Assembly (NCBI GenBank): GCA_011033025.1
Contig: WFMF01000452.1
Location: 1-64,000 of the forward strand
Length of the DNA stretch: 64,000 nucleotides
Source: Beroe forskalii
Lineage: Eukaryota > Ctenophora > Nuda > Beroida > Beroidae
Reading direction: 5' to 3'
Shown: one piece after another, positions 1-9,235 of the stretch
How the letters are laid out: each line of letters begins with the position of its first letter
Numbering within the stretch: position 1 is the first letter of the stretch
Notes under the pieces: generated by a model
Told to the model about the DNA's origin: nothing
Database searches by the model: none
Seen by the model: the letters and a program-made list of their open reading frames with translations, nothing else
Made by a program: the position numbers and the translations under genes

Positions 1-531
1 GGTTTTAAAATATTTCCAATTTTCATCGAGACAGTGAAAATAAAAAATTATTTTCAAATTCCATCGAGTCAGTCTTTTCCCTTTAGCCCAAAATACTAAA
101 AGGTATATTTCCAAAATTTAAATCATTTGTTTAAATAATTGAAAGAAAATTTTCCCCAAATTCCCATCCTTTTTAAAGTCTTAAAAGGTAATTTTTAAAA
201 TTCTACCCGTGTATGATTTACTTGAATAAGTATATTTCCTTTTCATCGGGGCAGTTTTTTAAAGGTATTTTTCAAATTTTTTAACCACCGGGACGGTAAA
301 AATGAAAAAATGGGTACTAAAATAAATTTGGTATTTTCAAAATTGGCGCCCTTTTTTTTTTTTTTTTTTTGGGGCGAAAAAAGGGTTCTGAGCCATTTTT
401 CTGGGTTTTTTTGGTCCCCAAAAAACGGGAAAAGGGTGGTCAAAAAGCGGGGCAAAGGGGTTTGCAGGGCAGGGCCAAAAACAGGGAAAAACAGGGCATG
501 ACGGGGCCCCTTAAAAACAAGGCGTTTGGCT
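1..531 (-). mobile_element. Left-truncated, low-accuracy copy of the hAT-like element found at 48922-50144
   Basis: The block repeats motifs of the element at 48922-50144 in reverse orientation: about 50-bp units with a 'catcgagacagtg'-like core, a long homopolymer near 350-370, then a CAGGGC-rich subterminal stretch (450-500). It ends near 531 in a distorted version of the terminal repeat (tttggctatg instead of tttggcagctatg). Homopolymers are consistently lengthened or shortened relative to the good copy, which looks like unpolished long-read consensus. The outer end lies beyond the window. Short open frames here are repeat translations, not genes. Confidence 0.6.
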
Positions 532-1464
532 ATGGTTTCTGATCGCCTTCTCATAGTGGGGCCCCCAGAACGTTCAGTGTGCCACGTGATTGGTATTATC
601 CCCTTTTTGGGCCTGGCCCCCTGTAAAAAGCCGGGCCATTTCATTTCAGTGTACGTGTTTTCTCTTTTGGCATGTTCTGAAAGGGGTGTATTTGCGTTTT
701 AAATAAATTTTGATTTTATTTTCAAAAAAGGGGAAAGGGGTTGGGCCCAAGACAACTTCAAACAAGAAAATAACGCCCCGGGGTGTAAGTTTTCAGTTGG
801 GCCCCATTTTCAACACTGTCCTTTGGCTGGGATGAAGCAATTATGATGAAGGGGGATTTTGGATCCGTCACTCTCTCTTTTTTTTAAAAAGGTCCTTGCG
901 TCATGGCCTTTTAAAACCTTTTGGGAGTAGTATTATTGGTGATTTCGGGCTGATATTCATGACCCTGGGTTTTGGTCAGTGAATGTCGTTTTCCCTTTTC
1001 TGTTTAAATGTGTTATAGTCTTTCATTTGAAATTTTTAAAACTGTCTGTTATTGGTAGTATTGTTGTTTAAAAAAATTAAAAAAATAAGCTTCAAAAGTT
1101 TGTTTGGATCAATCCCCTCCCCCGGGTCGAGTTAAACACTTTGGGCCCCCTTGTTTGAAATACGAAACTTCTTTTGTAGGTCATCCGTTGTTTATTATTT
1201 TTTTTTTGATTTTCATTTGGGGTCGACCTTTAGAAAATTTTTGGGAAAATACCCAATGTCCATTATAATATATTCTTACGATTTGGGTTTTGCAAAAAAA
1301 CTAAATAGCTAAAAACCCATAAATCAATTGAAACCCATATACGTTTGCTGGAATTTGTTGGTTTGGAATTTTTTTATTTCTCACCCCAAAAAAATTTAAA
1401 ACTCTATGTTTCACAAATCGGGTTTTTCAAATAACAACCAGCTGCTAAAATATCTAAAAAATCT
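532..1464. other. Unassigned AT-rich sequence of doubtful base accuracy
   Basis: No gene was found. G, C, A and T homopolymers of 4-9 bases are unusually common (for example near 745, 1130 and 1195). Later exons of the minus-strand AMPK-beta-like gene could lie here, but I could not read one, possibly because of indel errors. Confidence 0.5.
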
Positions 1465-1483
1465 TTAAAGGGTCTGGGGATAC

Positions 1484-2057
1484 TCGTAACAAAATGTAGT
1501 CCCATTGAAGGACCCACTGAGGCACACTCCGCTGTACTGGTCTATCACTGGCTCCTGCCATTTGAAGAGCACTGGGATCTTCCGCTCATGGACTATGGAC
1601 CTTTCAGCTGGCTTCACCTGGTCAAAAACGAGAACATTATTATCAACATGAGGAAAATAAAACGTGGATACATTACACAATATACATAGTATAATATTGT
1701 TTCAAAGAAATAAATTTTGTCGTGATTAGGTTTGCAGTAATTTAACTTAATTAATTGCAGTAATTTAAATTAATTAATTTCAGTAATTTAACTTAATTAA
1801 ATACATCATTGGCCATTTCACACAATATGGTAATGCATAATTCCCCTTCTTACTGTAAAGCCTTACTATCAGTTATTGTGGTACTACGGTCTGTCTCCTC
1901 AATGTATTAATACTGATTTCATTGTGCGTTCTTCTTGTAGAATCTCATGAAAGCAGAAAGGAAAATCAGCAGTTCTTACCTCTCTTATGATGACAGGTTC
2001 ATTCGAATTCTCCTCGATTGCATAGTCCTCCTGTCTCTGGGAATGACCCTGTCCCAT
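1484..2057 (-). CDS. AMPK beta subunit-like protein, first two coding exons (tentative)
   Basis: Two minus-strand exons join in phase. Exon 1 (2057 down to 1980, 26 codons) starts MGQGHSQRQ and ends at a GTAAGA donor. Exon 2 begins at 1617 after a TTTTGACCAG acceptor and runs to at least about 1484, where a weak GTATCC donor is possible. The N-terminal Met-Gly-x-x-x-Ser fits N-myristoylation, as in AMPK beta. Exon 2 contains KIPVLFKW followed about 13 residues later by VCLSGSFNG, which resembles the start of the AMPK glycogen-binding module (usually FxW, GGGKxVxLSGSFNNW). AMPK beta is the scaffold of the AMP-activated kinase. The spacing between these motifs is longer than usual and the conserved tryptophan after SFN is not visible, so the family call is uncertain. 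The remaining exons would lie to the left, in poor sequence or outside the window. Confidence 0.4.
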
Positions 2058-2344
2058 GGAGCTAATGTCGAGGTATTGTTAGGGTTATTATTAGGGTTAC
2101 CAATAATGTCAATCCTGTATACTGTAACTTAAATCACAAGTTAACAAATTAGTGAACTAATTCCAATACATAACAGGGGCCATTCAAATTTGAGAAATTG
2201 TACTATATTACTGAAATAGTACTATATACCTGGCACCTGCTTTTGTTACATACATACTGTAACCATTTTAATACCCAATCCCTCGCCCTTAATGATTTCC
2301 CTAATAAATCAGTTAATCCTGAATCAATGGAGTTTTGATGCTTT
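2058..2344. other. Upstream region of the AMPK-beta-like gene
   Basis: AT-rich sequence that would contain the promoter of the minus-strand gene. No distinctive regulatory motif was recognised. Confidence 0.3.
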
Positions 2345-2348
2345 TTAA

Positions 2349-2933
2349 GGGGCTGGGGTCTGGGGTCTGAGGTCGATTTTCGGTTTTTTTGTTGTTTCTG
2401 AAAGAGATGAACGCCAGCTTCGAGTAGGTTTTTACAACATCAAAAAATATTTTTCCTAGCCAAAGTTATGAATTTTTCAAATTGCGATTTCGCCTGTAAC
2501 CACAGTGGACTCACAAGTTTGGTAGTTATGTTCTAGGGCATCAAACAAAACTTGATGATTTAGGCCTCAGAAGTGAAAATATGAATTTTTGAAATTTCAA
2601 AATCTACATTTTGAACCATTTTGAGGCATTCATAGTTTCACTTCTTTCAAAAATCGGCGGCATGAAAGTTTTGTTTTATGCCCTAAAATAACATAACAAC
2701 AAAGTTTCAAGAGTTTTCTTCAAAAACTGTAGGAGATAGATTTTAAAGTTGATTTTTGGCAAATCGCGTAGAAAGTTTGTGAGCCCACTGTAGTTACAGG
2801 CGAGATCGAAATTTGAAAAATACATAACTTTGGCTAGGAAAAATATTTTTTGATGTGGTAAAAACCTACTCGAAGCTGACGTTCAGCTCTTTCAGAAACA
2901 ACAAAAAACCGACCTCAGACCCCCCCAGCCCCC
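2349..2933. mobile_element. Inverted-repeat MITE, TTAA family, copy 1
   Basis: The two halves are reverse complements. The left end reads GGGGCTGGGGTCTGGGG then GGTCGATTTTCGG, and the right end mirrors it with GACCTCAGACCCCCCCAG. Subterminal blocks such as 'gcgatttcgcctgtaa' and 'cctagccaaagttatga' also recur inverted. The left flank is TTAA and the right flank ATAA. Two further copies lie at 7872-8566 and 14350-17365. It has no coding capacity, so it would depend on a transposase supplied elsewhere. Confidence 0.7.
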
Positions 2934-4006
2934 ATAAAACATTTAATATTATGATTTATTGAAAAACCGAATGTGACAATGAAATTTCCTTTGATGAGAA
3001 AAGATTTTGATGAAAAACAAAGCTAATAATTCTATTTTGCTAGTAACTTAATTTTATACAAACAAACAAAATATATACTAATTTGATATTAATGAAGAAT
3101 AGCCCACTTCTTTACACATCACACAGAAACATTTATCACCACTGTTCTAGTAGCATTTGTGGCATCATTAAAATGTAAGTTATTAAGGTCAACATATACC
3201 AGATGTGCAATGTAAAAAAGGATAGCTTATTAGCTTACCTTAAACCTAGATTTAATGTGGATTGGGTAACATTCTTATTTCAGACCACCAACCAATCATC
3301 AAATTGAGGTGCAGTGAGGGAAAAACTTCCAAAATTTATATGTCTAGGGCAGCAGTGCAGCGTTTAAAGAACTATGGGCTGCATCAAAACAATAATTTCA
3401 ACAATATTTGCACTTGCCTCAGGGCTGGAGTTGACGAAATTCCCTCTCCTCAATCATGAATTGATAAAATAATAAGTTGGTACTTGATAATTAAATCATA
3501 ATTAGTGATTTTGTTTAGTACTTGTTTAAGATTTAGTAGTATGGTCGAAGGTTGATTATTCACAATCCACAAAAAGCAATATCTCTGCAACCTCTACTTC
3601 AATGCATTTTTGTAAAACACTTGGGTGATTGGGAGAGGGAAAAATCAATTTTCAATGAGTTGTATAATCAGAAAGAAAATGGCATAGGTATTTTTAAGAA
3701 ACAGATGACACATTATATATACTAGGTAAACAACCATAAACAACTACCATTGGATATTGATATTCCAAACACTCAGCTGCTAAACCAGAGAATATCACAA
3801 AGCTGACAAACTTTTGTAAAATAAATGAGAGTAAATGTTATTATTAAATATCAGTAAATTTTACATAAATACGCAGCATTGGAAGAGGATTAACTGCTTC
3901 ATGAAAATGTACAAATATATTAATGCCTTCATAATAGTATATGAACATTTTCATTGAACATAGCAAAATGTCTTTGGGGACACAATCTCAGAATCAATGC
4001 TGTGAT
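2934..4006. other. Intergenic AT-rich DNA
   Basis: No recognisable gene or repeat. A 65-codon open stretch at about 3285-3459 follows a TTTCAG acceptor-like site, but it matches no family I know and has no partner exon, so it is not called. The part nearest 4006 should contain the SKP1 3' untranslated region; no clear minus-strand AATAAA was found. Confidence 0.4.
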
Positions 4007-4504
4007 CTATGGATCTTCACACCACTCATTCTCCTTGCGGATCTGTTCCTCTTCTTCAGGAGTAAAATCATTCTTGATGTTGAAGGTCTTCCTAATTTCT
4101 TCTGCTTTCTTCCCCTTGATCATGTTGGCAACAGTTTTGCATGTAACATCCAAAAGACCTTTGATATCAAGGTAGTTGGCAGCTAGGATGAGCTCAAACA
4201 ATGTACCTTGATCAACCTTAAGAAAGTCCTGGTCCCAGCTATCTATGTCATCAGTTCTTTTCTCCATATTTTCCTCATCTTCAGGCTTGGGAGGATCATC
4301 CTTGTGGTGCTTGCACCACGTGATAACTTTTTTCAGAATCATGGCACTTACATTTGGCAGGGGCACTGGGTCATCATCTTCTTCATCAACTCCAAGATCC
4401 TCCAACATAGTGCTGATAGTACCAGATTGCTTGGCAATGGCTATATCGACATCAAATGTCTCTCCATCACTACTCTGTAGCTTGATGTTTGGCATATTTG
4501 ACAA
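4007..4504 (-). CDS. SKP1: SKP1, S-phase kinase-associated protein 1
   Basis: The 165-residue protein is full length (the human protein has 163). SKP1 is the adaptor of SCF ubiquitin ligases: it binds cullin-1 through its N-terminal BTB/POZ-like fold and F-box proteins through its C-terminal helices, in nucleus and cytoplasm. Visible hallmarks are the start [13 protein letters not shown] (residues 5-17), the TMLEDLG turn, PLPNV and [15 protein letters not shown] in the BTB part, the acidic linker, [26 protein letters not shown], and the C-terminus [16 protein letters not shown]. The first ATG gives MSNMPNIKL; the second, three codons later, is also plausible. The coding region has no intron, so this could be an intact retrocopy or a lineage in which SKP1 is single-exon. 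There is no frameshift or stop, so it is probably functional. Confidence 0.95.
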   Translation of the reverse strand: MSNMPNIKLQSSDGETFDVDIAIAKQSGTISTMLEDLGVDEEDDDPVPLPNVSAMILKKVITWCKHHKDDPPKPEDEENMEKRTDDIDSWDQDFLKVDQGTLFELILAANYLDIKGLLDVTCKTVANMIKGKKAEEIRKTFNIKNDFTPEEEEQIRKENEWCEDP

Positions 4505-5508
4505 CCTAGTGTTTAGAATTTATTAGTTTTATAATGTAATTAATGTAGCAACATGTGTTGTGTAATGGAATTAATGTAGCAACATGTGTTGTGTAAAGTG
4601 TGTTTCTCAACACAACCCCAGATTAAATCATTAGCAACATGTACAGAATTGATCAAATATGACAGAGTATAAACAAAAGTCTACACTTTCTAGCCTCGTC
4701 ACATAGGCATAAATTTGAGAATATTTACTGGGACCCTACAAACACTAATGCCCATATGGCACAATTGGCAAATGGTCAGGCAGTTATCAAAGCAGTCAAT
4801 GAAAATGAAAAAGAGCAGAATTGCAACCTCTGATAAAAATTGCAGAAAAACCACCACAGAATTCAAACTTATGATTTGATAAGTAAGAGACAATGGAAAC
4901 TGTTTTCACTTCATATCATAGAGAATATGAATAGTAAAAGGTCTTTGGAACGTGAATAGTTACTACTGGAATAGTATTTGAATTAACACATGTGTAACGA
5001 CCTCCAGAAATGAGAATCATTCTGATAAAACAATATTCTTTTTTTAAATAAAACAATAAATTTTATATTTAGTATGTAGTAGCACATTACACCATTTAGG
5101 TCACAGAGCACCTTCTTTTTACACAAATACAAACAGGGCCATGGAGGTTTCGGTGTTGTTAAACATGTATATCCCTTTTTGTGTTGCGTGTACAGACACC
5201 TGTGAAGGCTTAGGAAGTTTCTGTGGAGATGATAAATAAATCAATCACAGAGACAATAATATATACTTTGTCACTGTCAATTGCCAGGTTTCACAACACT
5301 TTAATGAGGCACACGAGCTGATTATTGAATAGCAAAGTACTTTCAGAACATTATCAGTGCTACAATCATAATTGAGGCCCCCATTGTTATGAGCTCATTT
5401 TAAGCAGCCCAATTTCCGTTTCATATATGAACATGTTCCCTCATTTCTTAATCTTCTGACGTAGCGTAGCGAGATCAGAGGGTCGAACAACGCCTTACAA
5501 TCATTTTT
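4505..5508. other. Upstream of SKP1; intergenic
   Basis: Probable SKP1 promoter region; no motif is distinctive. A 30-bp direct duplication 'taatgtagcaacatgtgttg' occurs at about 4540-4592. A segment near 5145-5215 is a diverged relative of 5694-5800 (shared 'gttaaaca(t/c)..atatccc' and 'ggcttaggaag'), which suggests old mobile DNA. Confidence 0.4.
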
Positions 5509-5517
5509 GTCATTATG

Positions 5518-5587
5518 TTCCCCTAACCAGGGGCGTCGCGCCGCGCCGCGCACTCCGTGCGCGTAACCAGGGTCCTGGTTAGGGCAA
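5518..5587. mobile_element. 70-bp mini-MITE with 9-bp target duplication, copy 1
   Basis: The ends are TTCCCCTAACCAGG and CCTGGTTAGGGCAA, a 14-bp near-perfect terminal inverted repeat around a GC-rich core with several GCGC palindromes. It is flanked by GTCATTATG on both sides (5509-5517 and 5588-5596). A second copy with its own 9-bp duplication lies at 36902-36966, and a diverged longer relative at about 5839-5977. Confidence 0.85.
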
Positions 5588-5596
5588 GTCATTATG

Positions 5597-5980
5597 CTAC
5601 ATGGATTTTACCCATCCCTAGCGCGCAACACTCGGAAATTTGGAGGGTCGTGTTTCCCCGCTGAAAAAGTGAAAAAATGGCGCGCCGTGGAGGGTAGGTT
5701 CAAGGTTGCTAAACACATATACCCCTGTTCACTGTTATCGTCGCGCGTACGCCGTACACACGTACACACACACACCTATGCGGGCTTAGGAAGAGGGTAA
5801 GAAAGAATCCTACTACATTATGCTTGATGTTCATTGTTCCCCTAACCAGTGCAGGCTAGGGGCGCGGGCGTCGAGCACTCGAGCGCGCGCGGCAACAGGC
5901 AACGCTGGTTTTAGCGCTTGCCGCGCCGCGCACTCAGCTCCGTGCGCGTAACCAGGATCCTGATTAGCCATTAGGGCAAT
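5597..5980. mobile_element. Degraded repeat fragments related to 36.8-37.3 kb
   Basis: 5599-5660 is the reverse complement, with few differences, of about 37258-37322 ('gcgcgcaacactcgga', 'ttggagggtcgtgtt'). 5839-5977 begins with GTTCCCCTAACCAG and ends with ATTAGGGCAA, and appears to be a larger, diverged relative of the 70-bp mini-MITE with a GC-rich centre. No matching target duplication was found for it. Confidence 0.55.
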
Positions 5981-7871
5981 GCATAGGTGTGTGTACGCGC
6001 AATGCATGATGCAAGTAAGATATACGTGTTTAGCATTGTAATTGTTTTTCTAATCTTTTTTGGGTCTTTCGGGTCATTTATGGAACAGAAAGGCCATTTT
6101 GGACCAAAATTTGGTGTTTATAAGAGGCCATATATCTTGAAATTGGCCACAATTAAAAATTATGAAAGTAGAATTTTCTTGGTTAGATCAAACTGTAACA
6201 GCATGCAAATTTTCGCCAGGAAACTAGTAAAAACTTCCTCTTGGGGACCACATGGTCATCCTCAATATAATCAGAAATTCTCTGGCATACTTGTACTTGG
6301 GGTGGCATTAGGCATGACCCATAATGGTGTGTAGAATAGCAATTTCTTCATCAATTTTTCAGAAATAGGACAAGTTGAGTGGTTATGAATATCTTCAATT
6401 GTAACAATTAAAACCTCATGTTCTTGTGATACCTTAACCTCTGAAAATATAGTTGTCATACGTTCATCATAGTCATATATTCTGAGAAGTTTATTGTCAT
6501 AGAATAATATAACATACAATAGAACATATTAAACCAAATGAAACTCCAGCATGAGGTACATTAGAAGCCTTACCACTTCTTGGGATGTTTAATATAATAT
6601 AATAGAACATACAACTGACACACAACATATCATATCACTTTGTCCTTATCTGAACTAAATCAATAAATTAATTAATTAAAAATCACTAAATTAATTAATC
6701 AGAAAATGCACTGAATCTATAATAGGTATGACAATCTACTGTCTGCTATTAATTTACTAATTTATTCAAAGTAACACAGTGTATGTATATTTAGAAGTAA
6801 TTAATTAAATTAATTATTATGTGAAATACAATATACACAGCAAATGGCAATGTAAAGGCACAAGCACTGCACACAGTGACTGTATGTGAGCTAGTAACAC
6901 CATACTAGGGAGAAAGTGAGGGTTCCTGCTCAAAATGTTGTGCAATGTTTGTAACTGCTCAACTCATCCTGTTTCTGATTAAATTGTTCATTGGGCTCAC
7001 AAATAGGAGCATATTAGAATTAATTAATTCTGATTAAATTGATTTTGAACCAACTAATACATCAAGTGGGCTAACACTTTGCTTTGGCTTGGCTCAGAGC
7101 CACCACAACGACCAAGATATGGTGGGTATGGTATAAAATATGGTCATATAGCAAACTGCACATAGCAAACTGCAATTTCTGCCCAGCACAGAGCCAAATA
7201 TGATTTTTTTCATGAAACCATGTGTACCTTGGGCATACAAATAAACTATTACACAAAATGAGTTTTAGGGGTTTTTCTCTTAATTAGATAATGGGCTGTT
7301 TTTCTCTAGGATTATATCATTAGCTTTATTTGTAATGATCATTTATCCTAGCTCCAAGAAAAATGACAATCTGAAATATCCCCTGCTGCTATGTCACACA
7401 GGTTAGTTCTTTTTAGGGAAGAGATGAAAATTTCCTATTTTGTAAGGTATAATACTTAGGTGCAATTAATGCCATATTATGTTTCGCTGATGAAATGCTA
7501 TGCTAGCAGCTATAGTTGCTGGCATCGTTCAACTGTAGAAATTTATTGGAGCTGATTGACCACGTGACCATTAATGTACTTTGTTTGTCCTTGGTAGCAC
7601 CCCATTTGTCCATGTTCTTCCAAACTTGCAAACTTAGCTTAATCGGACTCTGCATGAAAGTGAGTGACACACAAAATTGTCATCCCAAAACAATGTGAGA
7701 TGAATGCCCACTTTTCTGTTTCCTTTTCTCCATGTATAACCCAAGTGTCTCGACCTTTTTCAGGCGCCATTTATTATGCCACACCTGGGTGCTTTTTTGC
7801 TGCTTGGGACAGCCCACTAAGTATTTTCAATACAACACACATTAAAAAAACACCCAAGCACGGCGTATTAA
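5981..7871. other. Intergenic AT-rich DNA
   Basis: No gene is supported. 6640-7040 is dominated by AATTAATT-type sequence. Open frames of 60-115 codons here lack splice context or family resemblance. Confidence 0.4.
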
Positions 7872-8566
7872 AGGGGCGGGGGGTCTGAAGTCGATTTTTC
7901 GGTTTTGTTGTTTCTGATAGAGCTGAACGCCAGCTACCAGTAGGTTTTTACCGCATCAAAAATATTGTTCTAGCCGAAGTTATAAATTTTTCAAATCGCG
8001 ATTTGGCTTGTAATTACAGTCTTGTAGCGATAAACTACATTGCGATTTGCATAAAATTAACTTTAAAATCTATCTCCTCCTACAGTTTTTTGAGGAAAAC
8101 CCTTGAAACTTGGTAGTTATGTTCTAGGGCATAAACAAAACTTTCATGCGAGCCGATTTTGATTTAGGCCTCAGAAGTGAAAAATATGAATTTTCAAAGT
8201 TGGCTCCTGTCCCAAAAATGGTCAAAAATGACGATTTTCAATTTCAAAAATTCATATTTTCACTTCTGAGCCTGAATCAAAATCGGCTCGCATGAAAGTT
8301 TTTGTTTATGCCTTAGAAACATAACTAACAAGTTTCAGGGTTTTCCTCAAAACTGTGGAGGAGATAGATTCTAAAGTTTATTTTCGGCAAATCGGCGTCG
8401 TAAGTTCAGCGCACACTGTAATTACAGGCGAAACTCACGATTTGAAAAATTTATAACTTCGGCTAGGAACAATATTTGATGCGGTAAAAACCTACTGGTA
8501 GCTGGCGTTCAGCTCTATCAGAAACAACAAAAAACCGAAAATCGACCTCAGACCCCCCCGGCCCCC
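7872..8566. mobile_element. Inverted-repeat MITE, TTAA family, copy 2 (best preserved)
   Basis: It is flanked by TTAA on both sides (7868-7871 and 8567-8570). The terminal repeats read AGGGGCGGGGGGTCTG / CAGACCCCCCCGGCCCCC. The arms continue inverted for most of the length, with mirrored 'gagctgaacgccagctac', 'gtaggtttttaccgcatc' and 'gttctagccgaagtta' blocks. TTAA duplications are typical of piggyBac and some Kolobok-type transposons; which enzyme moves it cannot be told. Confidence 0.8.
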
Positions 8567-8570
8567 TTAA

Positions 8571-9235
8571 GCTGCTGCTCATAAGGTGGAGACACCGCAG
8601 TTATGTGGTCATGCAGCACTGAGTGCTCACAAATTCCTACTCTTGAGTGAAAAATTTCTGTAATGTATGTATGTCTGACTTCTGTACAATTTTCTCTGTT
8701 GATCAGGGTTAAGATTATGTTTTTTTTTCCGGACTATTTACCACTCTGAATTTTCTACCACGATTTGGTTTTCATATCTTTCTTTTAGTCCCTTGGTCAA
8801 ACCTTTGACAACTTCTATACTTTTAGGTGGGACTTCATCCATATTCTTTGCAGGACCTTTTCGTATCTTTCGTATTTGAACTTGTTTAGTAGGTTTCCTG
8901 TCTTTTTATGCGCCACATTAACATTTTTAGCGTGTTGGGGACTTTTCAGCGAAAATACTTTGGTCTAACGTTACATTATTTTGTAATCAGACTGTATTAT
9001 ACTATTTACTATTTACTATTTACTCACCTATTATGCTGCAAAGTATCACTTTAGATGAAGAGTACCTATTTTGCATTTAAGTTTTTAAATATAAAGCTCA
9101 GCTGACTGGTAACATCTGAACTTGCAGCAGTTCTTGCTTAAACGTTTTTCAATTCCAATTAATAACATAACTAACATTTCAGTGCTCAATTGAAAACTTA
9201 TTATATTATTTTAATAGCATTTAAATATATTTCAG
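8571..9235. other. Presumed 5' end of DRC11 and first intron
   Basis: The first recognised DRC11 exon (9236) enters in phase 2, so a short upstream exon carrying the start codon must exist, probably here or a little further left. I could not place it with confidence. 'tactatttactatttactc' at about 9001-9025 is a small tandem repeat. Confidence 0.35.

Noticed and set aside
243-644. 133-codon minus-strand frame
   Set aside because: Lies in the distorted repeat copy at the left end; a lysine/phenylalanine-rich homopolymer translation.
3285-3459. Open frame after an acceptor-like TTTCAG, with a start vaguely like SKP1 (IIKLRCSEGKT)
   Set aside because: The resemblance fades after about ten residues, no partner exon or start was found, and codons look AT-biased as in non-coding DNA.
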